Shown: positions 12,701-24,893 of the stretch, piece after piece
Numbering within the stretch: position 1 is the stretch's first letter
Layout: each line of letters starts with the position of its first letter
Origin: Bugulina stolonifera
Taxonomy: Eukaryota; Bryozoa; Gymnolaemata; Cheilostomatida; Bugulidae
Direction of reading: 5' to 3'
Length of the DNA: 64,000 bases
Assembly: GCA_935421135.1 (NCBI GenBank)
Contig: OW285197.1
Span: 9,402,723 to 9,466,722 of the forward strand
Made by a program: the position numbers and the translations under genes
The notes under the pieces: generated by a model
The model's database searches: none
Seen by the model: only the letters and a program-made list of their open reading frames with translations
What the model was told of the DNA's origin: nothing

Positions 12701-15700
12701 AGGCATTCTATGTACACTACACCAATAGGTTGTATCCATGTATGGTACATTCACCTACAAGCATAAAAGTGTAGCATTTGCAGAAAGATTTTAATTCATT
12801 TATTTTTGTAGCAGATCCAACCTAAAAAAGCTGCACACACTGTAGTTTGATAAAAAAAGCAATTTCTCTTTTGGTAATAAAAAATGTACGTTTATAATAG
12901 CTCAAATTTCAAAGTTTAATTGATGCAACCAGCATTTAAATAAACTAGCAATGTACATTTCAACAATACGGAGAAAGCATTTTAATACACTGTACATAGT
13001 ATATACGATGTAGCATGTAGCGTGTACATGTTTAATTCATCAACTTTCTTGTTATTAGAAAATCTTCAAGATTGCGTCTATTTTTCCCAACTGTGACAAG
13101 TTGAAACACAAGTTTTAGAAACAGCTTGTCTCAGACTGGAGTTACAATTTAGATCATCTAAATCATACGTACATGTAATACAGACTGCAGGAAAATGTAG
13201 TACAGTTTCAGGATACAGTTGTATTAATTTATTCAAATTGTATTACAATGATTTATAGATTTACAAATGTTTGACCGAGAATGTCTGATTACATTATTCT
13301 AACTGACACCTATATTGGTGGAGGCGTAGAAATAACTGTAATTATACTAAATGTTAATCAAAAGTGATTAATAATAAAATCACGGGTAACTATTCTCCAA
13401 GGTGACTACTCTCCAGGGTGACTCCGCCCAAGCAAGGCTTAGGTCTAACTAACTACGTAGGCGCCCCCTAATTAGTTTCAGTGTTGCACAGTATTTTGAT
13501 AGAATTACTGGGGAAGTTGGGTAGGGATTACTATACTATACAAAAGCAGACAACTTCTTAATTAACCTTTACAACAAAGTGGATACCACTCCATAATTTA
13601 CTATTTGTTCCTGTACCTGCCTTGATTTAGTGTCCTAGTTTACTTGATTGTTCCTGATCAAACAGAGTGAGCACTCTGACCTCAGTCAGACTGACAAGGT
13701 CAAGGTCAAAACATGGGTTTTGGCGAACAGGACTAATGAGAAGTAAGATAAAATAATACTAATAGTGTACTTAGAAATAGATCATAAATTATGTCTGAGT
13801 TAAGATTTTAGCAACAACTTGCTTGTATCTTGCCCTAATTTCAACAACCCACTTGTTGCTAGAGCCATCGAACAGTTTCAACTCAACAACATCAATTGAA
13901 TTACATGCAGAAGAGGAAGAACTTTAGATATTCTTGGTGCTTTTCTAAAAGAGAAGCGGAGAAGTTGCGACTCCCAACCCAATTTATCCAAAATCCACCA
14001 ACATGTCTAAGACCAGGGTCTGTGGCTTTTACCTGTTTGTTTGTTATGTCTATAAACTCAGCATTAGAGGGAACATTTCCAGTTGGCATTTGACTCTTTA
14101 GTATCTGTACCCTGGTTGTGGTCAAGTTGAACTCTGATGTGTTGACCATGGCAGGAGCCGCCATGATGTACGGAGCTGTGAACATCAGTATGTGTGTCGT
14201 TCCAGTCTAAAACAGATAAAAATATATCAAACTCATAACACACGCTATCACCGATTCAACTAAATCTTTTGCATAAAACTTCCTGCTTTAACTGGGTGAC
14301 TATAACATGCAAGTTACCTGTAAATGGTAATTTTATCATAACTAGATTATTATATAAATTTACTTTAGCTCCTTTTTAATACTTACAAACCATCCTCGAC
14401 ACCTGGTTTACGAACTATCATAATTATATTTATAAAGTTGTTCAAATTAATACCACCATTCCCTTTTGCTATTTCTCCATCCAAATTCTCTTTTTTGTAA
14501 TAACCAGATATACCCCACCCCCCCCCCCCCCCCCCGCCACTCCTCCTCCCCCCTCCCCCAATGATGAAGTATTCAGCGACTTACATCAATGTGATAATCT
14601 TGCAGATCACAACTTTTTCTCTCACGGGAGAATCTGAAAATCATTCCAAGATCATCTTTTAGAGTCTTTACCCCATCTACAGTGTAGCTCTGGTGAACGT
14701 CTGCATGCATGATGGAATAGCTGTCTGTCCAAGTATCCTAGTAACAGGTAAACAAGTATCTTAGCAACAAGTAAACAATTCTAAAACTTTACTAAAACAG
14801 TGATTTATGACTATTATTATAAAAACAATAATGTATCTATTGATAAGCTAATGGGGCTTGTGATATCTCTCATTGTTAGGTAAGACTATATTTCTATATG
14901 CAGTAGTATTAGAACATGTGCGTACAAGCCACCATACATGTAAGTGAAGAGCATCTTCATAGGCTGCACCACCAAATATTATATCAAGAAACTATTGCTT
15001 TATAATAGAAGCTGTTCTATAGATAATTTGACATCAACAGAATATAAAGTTCTATATTATATTGTTGATTAATTAATATAATTAGTTAAAATCAAGATTA
15101 AAATCAATACAATATTGTTTACAATAATATTCTAGGTCTACATGTATAAAGTATTATAGCCCATGTAAATCCCATTAGAAATAGCGAGCATAACAGTTCC
15201 ATGTTAACTCTAGGCTTGGATTACGAATGTTTATTAGCAACTCTTACTGATATTAATAACAATAAATAAACAGGAGCATTGAAAATTTTTACCTGCACAT
15301 GTCTATTGCATTGATAATTTTTACCTGCACATGTCTTTCTCCAGCTGAGTCCAACCAGGTTACCATAAAATCAGCGTTAGTTGTCTCCCCATGATCTGAG
15401 AATCCCATACCAACCACTGGGTCCTTTGACCGAACAGTCAGCTCAAAGAAGAACATTCTAGAAATGAACAATTTCACACTAAATCAATTATTATTATGTT
15501 TATAGAACTTACTTGTACATGTTGTATTATCATTCATTACATGATTATAACAGGTAGTCCGTTACACAGTGTATGGGACTGCTGCTACATCTATCAGAAT
15601 CTAACTCTGAGAAAGCAGAAGCTTTAATTGAAAAATCCATCTTTGACCAGTGAAACTACAGACCATGCAAGATTTATCAAACATAATTTCTACAAATTAC

Positions 15701-16131
15701 ATGATTTTATAATTCGATAAATATTCCTACTTGTGAGCATTTGAATGTGTTTCGCTGATTGAAATAGGCCTCGCAGAAATTTCCCCGACCACCCAATGTT
15801 TCCCCCCCCCCCCCCTCGAATACTTTACTGCAGCACAGAGTTGTATGGGCACTATGTGTATATTGTTGCAAGATGGACCCAAATGTAAATTGTGTAGTGC
15901 AGTTGTTATGGAAACTCACAGCTCTTTGAAAAGTTTTCATTCATCTCATATATTACCAGGTAGAACTGCAAAGGGATTGACTTACTTATCAGAGAAATCC
16001 CATCTCAACTCATGTGGGGTGGCTGTGATTTGAGTATGATAACGTAGGTTCCTGTACCGTTGTGTTCTACCTGCAGTGATGAAGTTCAGACTATGCAGTA
16101 TTAGCACCAGGCTAATCCAATTCCGAATCAT
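6775..16131 (-). CDS. DOMON/copper type II monooxygenase (MOXD1/DBH-like), 14 coding exons, 592 aa
   Basis: Copper- and ascorbate-dependent monooxygenase of the DBH/MOXD1/PHM family, acting in the secretory pathway. Exons: 16131-15986, 15457-15325, 14737-14585, 14206-14033, 12754-12671, 12504-12407, 11941-11829, 11343-11253, 10939-10798, 9019-8837, 8528-8400, 8080-7988, 7626-7507, 6894-6775. Every junction keeps phase. A signal peptide (MIRNWISLVLILHSLNF) leads into a DOMON domain in exons 1-4. The N-terminal copper domain has DTTYWC, the VVHHM copper ligands and the third His in EVHYNNP. The C-terminal domain has QLHTHLTG (His-x-His) and the Met ligand in EEMCVNYIHYYP. The protein ends soluble, with no membrane anchor visible. 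All copper ligands are present, so it should be active. Family members are near 600 residues. The substrate (phenolamine or other) cannot be told; MOXD1-like fits as well as true DBH. Confidence 0.93.
7033..7440. repeat. 18-bp minisatellite, about 22 copies, in a monooxygenase intron
   Basis: The unit ACTTACACTAGTACTATA is repeated almost without change. It lies in the last intron of the monooxygenase gene, between exons 13 and 14. Because 18 is a multiple of three, it creates a false open frame reading (TSTITY)n on the plus strand. On the gene's sense strand each unit contains GTAAGT, the animal 5' splice-site consensus. Confidence 0.97.
9175..10529. mobile_element. fold-back Tc1/mariner-type element, two transposase halves head to head
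   Basis: The two ends are inverted copies: TGTCAGAAAGTTTGGAAAC on the left and its complement on the right. The whole arms, about 9175-9835 and 9888-10529, are diverged inverted repeats. Each arm encodes the C-terminal half of a Tc1-like DDE transposase, with KIVKEW and TIPWSAQS-DL-IENLW. The left copy is on the minus strand (within 9527-9841) and the right copy on the plus strand (9926-10321). No N-terminal DNA-binding half is present, and the frames are decayed around the Q-D-D-N motif. The right end is followed by TA; the left flank is not a clean TA. It lies in the intron between exons 9 and 10 of the monooxygenase gene. Confidence 0.85.
14518..14535. repeat. poly-C tract
   Basis: A run of 18 C lies in the intron between exons 3 and 4 of the monooxygenase gene. 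Similar shorter C-tracts occur near 4090, 15800 and 18746. They are listed as simple repeats without further meaning. Confidence 0.95.
15285..15336 (-). repeat. duplicated exon 3' end with its splice donor
   Basis: The last bases of monooxygenase exon 2 and its donor (minus strand AGACATGTGCAG|GTAAAAAT) occur twice, 32 bp apart. The copy used in the model ends at 15325 and the second lies just downstream at 15293. Use of the second donor would add 32 nt and shift the frame. Confidence 0.85.
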
Positions 16132-19100
16132 CTTGTATGTAAATTGAGAATCTACAAACAAACAAATAAAGTTTGAATATTTGCATGTTTTGATTTTATC
16201 TTCTTATGCTAAGTCACGCAGAAAGCAAAGGACCAGAATATTAGCCCCAAATTCATGCCGACAAACTAGTTGATTTGTCTTTTAGCAAAAAATATCTGAA
16301 CATTGATTCAAAATTAATAGGCTCCACCGGTATTTTTGCCGGCTAAAAGAACACTGGCCAACAGATAAACCTCAAATAATGGTATCTTAGCCTATGAAAA
16401 AACTGCAAAAATTAAAATGTTTGTACAAATAATTTGTCTAAAAATCAATTACATGTAAATCACAATTTAAAATTAAGTGATAGCTCTATGGAAAGTGAAA
16501 TCCACTACTAATGAAAAAGCACCTGACTGCTATATACTGCATGTATTTAGCTTTGTTACCAAAAAATGCTACATAATAATATACACTATTCAGTCCCTTA
16601 TCGACTAATTCTAATATCTATCCACAGCTAGACTACTTCACATGAAATAGTTTTCCTATGTACTTGTAAAATTACATAAATCCAGATAAGAATTAAAATC
16701 CGTTCCGGAAGAGAGAACGTCGCCGGTAGCTATATGTATGATATCACGTCTCTACATACGAAATGCACTGCATCCAATTATTATCTGTACATTTGCTTTC
16801 CAAGTTCTGTGAACCCTCAAATGTAATACAGTATACACATGCTGTATTATTAATAGTTATTTTATTAGCAATTACCTGATCGGTCGTGCAAAGTATTGAC
16901 AGCAAAAATCAAAATAAAATTGTGAAACAAGAATTCTAAATGTTTAACTTAGTATGCCAACTTGAACATAAGCGTAAAAAAAATCCATACATTTAAATCG
17001 AAAATGAATTTTATTGTGCATGTGCACTGGAGCTAAGATGGCAATACTGATAATACAACATAGTACATGTAATTTGATTGGCATACACAACATTTAGGCA
17101 GTTATAAGTACGTGTTTTACACGAAGCACTTTGAACGGCGAGGACAATAACGGTAGAAACGGCTACGCAACAGAGTATTGAGCTCTTTTTGAGCGAACAA
17201 AACTTTCTGAAAAATCGTTTGCAATCTAAAAATTTTCAGAGTTTTGAAGCTTTTTTCCTGTTAAAAGTAATACATCAGTCATTTATAGTCTAAAACTAAA
17301 ACTATAGGAAATATAACTCACAGGTTAGTTTACAAGTCGGTGAACAAATGCGTGTCCCTTAGCTTTGAGGAGTACAGTGTATTTATATACATGTACATGT
17401 ACATAATGTACCTGTATGTATACCCCAGTCACAGGGTTATTACATTGTAGTAACCTGTACAATTTTCAACCAATCAGCTTTTTGTACCTTTACAGCTAAT
17501 CACTTCATTCATTGACCTTTATCAATAAATTACCATACATTTTCAATTAATGTTGTAATTATTTTGATATAGATATGTAATATCTTTCTCATTAGATCAA
17601 TAGCTAATAATTATTTGCTCCATCTGTTACGCAATGTATGTAGCACATACGATGCCAATACTAACCGCTGAACAGCGGTATGGGAATTCTTGTATTCTAT
17701 GAATATCTCAATGTTTTTAATTATTCAAATATTATCATTCCATAGTATAAAGTTTCCCACCAAGAAAGAAGTAATATATGCATTTTAAACAGTTAGGTAA
17801 GGAAGTAAGGAAGCTACACTGTGTTCTTTCAATATTACACATACCACCTAATATAAAATTACATAACTGTTAGTATATTTACAAAATAATTTCATTTTAT
17901 CCTTTATACATTTACATTCTATTCCAAATAATGTGGAGCAACTAAAATCAATTATAAATGTTGAGCCTTCTACTGTATAGTAGGAACACACACTTCTGCA
18001 GCTACTGCTATTTCCCACGGTATTTCAAATATTGCTATATTCACACGTACTCCATCAAACTCTTCAATGATATCATAGAATGTTTTTCAGTATCAACTGC
18101 AGATTTAGGTAATTATGATTGTGAATATAGTTGTAAACACTAAACACTATAACCGAATTATTTAATTAATTACAAAATATTACCAGTGATGCAGTCAATA
18201 ATGCATTTAAGCAGAATTATAACTACCACCTACATATGTTCTACATTCACTGATAAACGGAAATAAATTTCACCAGTATCAATTCTTGCAATGACCTTTA
18301 GAAGGCCACTGACCATCTCTATTGTCAATACTTTACAATATTACTACATGTATATTAAAACTACATGTAAATGTAATTATACACAATATGCATACTTTTT
18401 AATTTCTAAAACACTGTGTTGCCTCTTATCCGTGTTTTATATCCAAAAGGTACTGGCAGCACATACTCAAGGGACGACATGCACATGTAAATGTGTCATA
18501 GTGTTACTACCAATTAGCTACATGCATGTAATGCAACAGAGTGAAACATCAGACAAAACTACCAGAACTGTTTAGGAATTTATACGTCCAACCACATTAT
18601 TCAAGATTGAATTAAATTTTGTTGTATGCATCAACATGAGTAATTAAAATAATAGTTCAGGGTGACCTGCCAAAATTCGGCGCTTGCTTGACTGTACTAC
18701 ATTTTCAATTTAAGGTAGAGGCCTTTACTGCCTACTCGCCCTCCTCCCCCCCCCCCCACCCAAGGAAAACAGATGATAAGCTAAAGCAATGTTGCAATTA
18801 CATGTACAACAATATACAGATACAGGTATTATAATCCTATTATACATGCACACTGTGCAATAATCATGTAAAAATAGTAAACATGATTTTAATCCCGTAA
18901 TTTTGCCAATGAAAGACCTTAGCACAATAATGTGTACACAATGTCACAATCAAATGAACATTACATAGTAGGCCTACATGTAGGTTGCAACACTCTAGTA
19001 GTGTATTATATTTTTCAGTCGACTATTTTTGAATGTCACAGGGGCGTTCCGACACCCTCCCCGACGCTATTTGCAGAAAAAATCAGTAGCAAATAAGAGT

Positions 19101-19165
19101 ATATAATTATGTACATACATGTAGTTTGTTAGTTGCATAAGTACTGACATCAAGAAAATACTTAC

Positions 19166-19250
19166 CTTGCTTTTCAGAATCTGCCTAGTATTTGGTTATG
19201 TAGTTTGAACGTCTGCTTTTGTATCTGTAGTTAAGAACTTTGCTGACGTG
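19166..19250 (-). other. possible non-coding first exon of the monooxygenase gene
   Basis: The ATG exon of the monooxygenase is preceded by an acceptor (TTTGTTTGTAG, AG at about 16153-16154 on the minus strand), so its 5' UTR is probably split. A strong donor GCAAG|GTAAGTATT lies at 19166/19165 on the same strand, and the sequence just upstream of it in transcript sense is a plausible promoter-side region. The link is inferred; RNA would decide it. Confidence 0.3.
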
Positions 19251-20645
19251 ACCAACACTGCTGCCGTACGATAATAATATTACTGTCGACAATTGACCAC
19301 AATCTGAAGACGTAGCTCCTTCACGTCACAAACACTCGTGTCATGCATAGATAAATCTTGGAGCAATTAAAATGAAACACTTAAGAGGTTCCTTGCTCTA
19401 CTAGTCAACAGCTCATTTCCGTCAGCGTAGGTTTGAGCAAAGTGCAATATAATTATCTTCAACTTTGTTTAATGAAGAGATAGACGATGAAATTAAATAT
19501 AGTTTTATCTGAATATTAAAGAATTGATTCTCTGACAGCATAGAAGAATATTATAATATAGTCTACGTGATAGAGGAACATAACACGCTGCTTTATCACA
19601 ATACAACAGCTGGAGTTATATTGATTATCCAATAGCCAATTAGCATCTCTTGCTGAGAGATTAGCCAATCAGATTTAAGCATTGCATAAGCACATGGGAT
19701 AAATACCCCATGATATTTTTACATAATAGTAGGCCAAGAATAATTATATTAACTATATCAATGCAAATTAGTTGTATCAAAAAGCCATCCATCAACTGTG
19801 GTCCAGACTCCAGGGTTAATGTTAGCTGATGTGATAATAATGTACTTGTATAATATATAATGTACATGTAAATTTTGTGGGCTAGCAACCTCAGGCTACC
19901 TGCAGAGTCTGGAATAGAGTATATGAGTATATGATGGAATTGTTTGAATAGCTTGTGATTAAAGCTCTCTTAGAGCTAAGGCTAAGACTGTGGGCGAGGG
20001 ACACACTTTCTCTGCCCTTCTACCTTCTGGAGCACTGTTTTGGAGTTTAGGTTAGGTCTTCACAGTGGAAAAGACGCTATCATGATGCCTGAAGTATTGA
20101 TATAAAAATACATAATCCACATATATAAACAGCAAAGCCTGTGTTTTAATCAACAAAGCCTGTGCTTTAACCAACAAAAGATTGACCATGTGGTGTGTTA
20201 ACAAAGCTGCTAACTTAATTTAAATAGGCTGTTGACCACAGGCTAAGACAATAGATCACTTTGGACTTCTGATACAGCCGCTTTCATTTGTACTTTTTAT
20301 ACTGTAAAGACTAACTTCAACACGTAAAAAGACTGAGATCAGCTGCTGAGTATAGTTATCATGTATATACGTGTACGTGTACATGTAGTACCCAAGTATA
20401 CAAGCCATGTACATGTATGTAAGATGCATGTGAATGTAATACAATCATATACATGTATTATTGTTGTACGTTTTGCGTGCAAATTAAAAATTTCCTAGAG
20501 CTATAAATAATATTACACCTGCACACCTAGCACCCTGGTTGTATTATAATAATAGAATAATCGTCCTTTGACAGTGGTTATTTTACTGTAAAATGTTTTT
20601 TTTTATAATTTACTATGTTAGCAGTCTAGTCCACTTATATAATAT

Positions 20646-21176
20646 TGTAATGGTTTCTGTGTTTTGGTGCGGTCGTCCTTGGACGACTATCGACCCAGAA
20701 ATGAAGTGCCTATGAGTGGTAATAGGACTTCGCATTACATGAAAGATCGAGCGGTCTCAGTAGCCCAAATACTACCAAAGACGACCCATCTGATCTCAAG
20801 TCCGACCTTCAGACTATACAATGAAAGAGAGTGATCCGACCTAGTAGGCAGTTCGCTAAGCGAATGACCTGGCAAAAGGAAGTGAAAGTCTCTGTATCAA
20901 GTATAGATGTGTCTTTATTGAAAGCCAAGTGAAGACTGAGACAATGAACAGTAAAACAATGCCCTTTATATAGTATAAGGGCTTCCGGCCGACGTGACGT
21001 CGGGAAAAGACGACGTGTGGTCGTCCGGAAGTTGCGCAACAAGATGGCCGCCGGAAGCCCGACGGCCGACCCAAAATAGGTCGGGTTCTACAAAAGTTGC
21101 TTATAATGGTCCAATTCATGTACAAAATGAATATCAATGGATTCTGAGAGGTCGGGCCTCTGTACATGGGTATAAA
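20646..21176 (-). mobile_element. LTR-like block, possible solo LTR
   Basis: On the minus strand the block starts TGTACAGAGG and ends CCATTACA, so it is bounded by TG...CA. It has a TATA box (TATATAAAGG) followed about 60 bp later by AATAAA, the spacing of an LTR R region. Upstream are CpG-rich motifs, including a YY1-type GGCGGCCATCTT and a CRE-like GACGTCACG. Neither a clean 5-bp target duplication nor a second LTR was found. It could instead be a promoter-like CpG block unrelated to retroelements. Confidence 0.35.
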
Positions 21177-21409
21177 AGGCATTAAAAGACTTAGATATAA
21201 TCATATAATTGTATACAACAATATAGGAACAAGGTACAAGCAGATATATACAATTATATGCACACAAGAATGAGTGTCAGATGTAAGATACGATTTGGCG
21301 TACCATCACAATATTAAGAGCCCTTCAATCTGTGTGTACTAGTGCATACTGTGTAGTAACAGTGTATACTGTGTATGCTACAGTGTAGTATATTACGTGT
21401 AATATACCA

Positions 21410-21610
21410 TTGTAGCTCACACTGTAGTCACGGCCTAGGGGTTAGTACACTGGGCTTTGAATCAAAATGTCTCCAGTACAAATCCCATGAGGACCAGAAG
21501 AGCAGTATCCGGCAGCATGAACCTGCTACTGTTGGTAGACAACATGGCTGTATTTGTAGAACTCACAAGCGTCACAAAATGTTGCAACTTTCACCCGGAT
21601 GCTGCTAAAA
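21410..21610 (+). repeat. tRNA-derived SINE
   Basis: The head resembles a tRNA, with an A box in CTAGGGGTTAGTACACTGGG, an anticodon-like loop around TTTGAATC and a weak B box at CAGTACAAATCCC. About 120 bp of unrelated body follows. The B box is decayed, so it is unlikely to be transcribed. Confidence 0.55.
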
Positions 21611-24600
21611 AGTTGCTACTAGCAACATTTAATTAAGTCACGTAACACAATAAAATATGAATGTTGTGGTTACAATACTGCGGGTAAAAATTATTAAATC
21701 TCCACATTTGTGACGTTTTGCAGCGTTTTTTCATTCTGGAATGACCCCAAATAGTGTACATAAATGCAAATATGAAGTTATCTAAAGAAAGATAGATATT
21801 TCTTTAGCAACAAACATATACCAAATTTCTTTGGTCTTTAGTAAAAAAATTTACTGACTCCATGCATAAGCTTGCAAGCATTCAAGTTTGTATGTACATA
21901 TTGTAATTAAAGACCGTTTCACTATACAATTATATTCTACAATATTATAATGTATATGCATACTAAGCAGGCTAATGTCTGTATGTATGCAATTGTAGGT
22001 AGATAGAGTAGAACTCTAAGCACATGACTGTATGTGTATTCTACATATTGGGCTAAAATATGAAAGCCTTTACTCAATTATAATGTATAACTAGACTATT
22101 TGCAGTAATTGCTATTAGCCAAAAATAGAGGCATCTCAGCTAACTTTCATTTTATACATGTATCAGTATAACCCATGGATCAGAACTTAGCATTGTAGGC
22201 CTACAATATAATAGTAGATTATAACAGCATCATAACATTATACTACATTGTAAGTATTAGTGGCTATGCATATATTTGCCCAGGGTACCTCAGTGTTGTA
22301 CTACACTATACTGATGTTAGTAGGTAGACATGCAAGCACAGACTACATCCATTCATAAATATTATATTGAATGAACAGGCTGCTGTTGTGATTTTTGTCT
22401 CATTACGCTTTGACTTACGTAAACATAATAGTATCACATGTATTGTGATTGGTTAATTTGTCTCCACCATAAACAATAGCGTAACGGAAAACACATTTCC
22501 GATGTTAATCAAACATTTATTAGTAAAGCATTGTTATAGTTGACAGCAGCCTAGCAGTCAATTGATCTGTCTATATATTCTAGCTAGTAATGCATAAACA
22601 TTCTTAATAAAAGTTGTTCTGTGTGTTTACTTTTATCTTAATTGATTATAATGCTTGTCTGGTATATTGAATAATTGCTTGTCGTTTGGAATAAATTGAA
22701 TCTTAACAGTAACTAAACTTGGAACACTTTTTGATACAGTATGCAAAGTGAAACACTAGAGCAGCAGGGGGTATTAGCTGATATACATGTATTATGCTCC
22801 GGTACACATCATTATGATTATTAAAAGCACATCATATTTTTATGTATTAGCATGCACTGAAAGGTGCTAAAACCATACGATATATTATTATTGTTAGTCA
22901 CATTAATAGACACCTTAAAACAAAAATTATTGTGCAACATTACTGTGCAAATTGATACACAAGAGTAGGTAACTTCAAGCAGTACTCTGATTTGAAGTCG
23001 TCCACTCTTTCTCACTGTGTAGAATAATAGAGAGGACAACTTCAACTAAACACTTTCCATATGACTACCCATGTACAGCGCAAGTAGACGAATACGGGTC
23101 AACATACTGTAGAAGTAGAATTTCAAACTTGTTAAGTTATGCCACACCCATAAACCGTTCTAAAAATATTATATATCTAAACCTACTTGCTTATGTTATA
23201 CATTATTTGGATGACTATCATAGGCAGTCCCTGGGTACCACGCCCATTATCTCAGCCTCGACACATTATAACTTAAATAATTATTATAATTACTGTGACA
23301 GTTGTAAAAATATTGCTAAATTGATCCCACGGCCACTATTGTGTATACTATTTAACATCCTAAAACACGATCCAAACATTAGGTAGACAAGTAGCATCAA
23401 GCATCAAGAATTAATACAATACTAATTCCTTTCAAAAATAAAAAAATATTATGGGAACTCTCGATGAAAATTAATTGCTGTCATCTAAACAGGTAAAAAG
23501 TCATCGACTACTAAAATAGGTCAGATATCCTTGCTGACTTACATGTGACACAATTATCCATATAAGTGTAATATTTGCAATATGTTATGAACACATATAT
23601 AATAATTAAGCAAAGATAAGATTACCTCGTGTAAATATCATACTTGGGAGTCGACACTCAACTGACTTGACGACGAATAAGAGGTATTGCAAACATATGG
23701 CTGATAAGGTACCTTATACTATGGCCTCACAGTCAGGTTAGCAATATTCTAGGAGTGGCTAAAAAATAAATCAAACTATATTTTGGTGGAGAATAACAGA
23801 AATACTGTCAAACGAAAAAACTTTTAAGAAAATATAATTAGGATCACCATGTTAAATTATGACGGTGAGAATCAAGTGCCAGCTATACTTTGATAGCCAC
23901 ATTTCTAACAAAGATTTTACAGCAGAAAACGAACTTTACTACACCCCCCTCTTCTTTTATTACACAGCTAATGTTAATATAGGGATACTCAGCAATGTTA
24001 TCTAAATGTATATAGTACGTTCTAGTGCAATAATATTAACGATAGTTCAGTGGGGTATTCTCTTATGTACATTATATATTATATAATACATTTCTCCTGA
24101 TAGAATAGTGTAATATATAACGCTGATGCATTACAACAGCATTGTCACCAATTTAGTTAAGTTACCTATCGGAGCTATAAAGGCAAATCTGAGGAAGAAA
24201 CCTGGAAATTCAAACAAAGAAGACAACAACAACAGTAGCAGGTGTGTGCGCTGTTATTATGCATGTAAATAATTTCAAGGTAATGCCGGCTCATCAAGTT
24301 TGGTTATGGTTTCATTGACACCACTCAAAATAGCCAACCATAATAAAACCCGAGTCTGTGATGGTTACTTCGGATTTTCGGTTGTAATCTTTACATGTAA
24401 ATTTTATTAGTTGTTTATGCTGAGCCTAGAGACTCCATATTCTAGTTTATCTAAGATTTTACTCCATTCAGTTTATATACGGGGTGTTGTATTAAAGAAA
24501 AGCCTTTTTAACCATTTTTAATGAAATGGAGTTGGTGTTGTATCATCTTATACTACTGCTATTAACAGTTATGTAACTAACTAGTAGGCCTACATGTAAA

Positions 24601-24893
24601 TCCCATGAACTAAAATTGAGAGAGATTTAAAATAGTTTCGTTGTTGATACACGCACTTAACAATAATTCTGTAGCACCATCCGTCCTCCATTTCCTGCCA
24701 CAATATTTTGTAGGTAATAATAGTCATTTCTCCTAGCATGCTCTTTACTCAATAAGAACATTTTGAGCGTAGCTACACCAAGGCCTCAACATATCTACTA
24801 CTCTTTTATTCATTTGTGCACACAAAGCCTACGTATACACCGTACAAGTTGTTAGTAGTGTATAATTAATGTGGAGTTGTCTCTCTTGTCAGG

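Larger units (their letters stand above)
16160..24890. other. large intergenic region with repeats
   Basis: No coding exon is supported between the monooxygenase 5' end and the gene starting at 24894. I see a SINE at 21410-21610, an LTR-like CpG-rich block at 20646-21176, a C-tract near 18746, and much AT-rich unique sequence. Open frames here are short, lack splice-consistent neighbours and show no family motif. Confidence 0.55.

Noticed and set aside
20809..21185. Open frames in the CpG-rich block, such as 20856-21182
   Set aside because: Overlapping frames occur on both strands with no family motif. The block is better explained as a non-coding LTR-like element.
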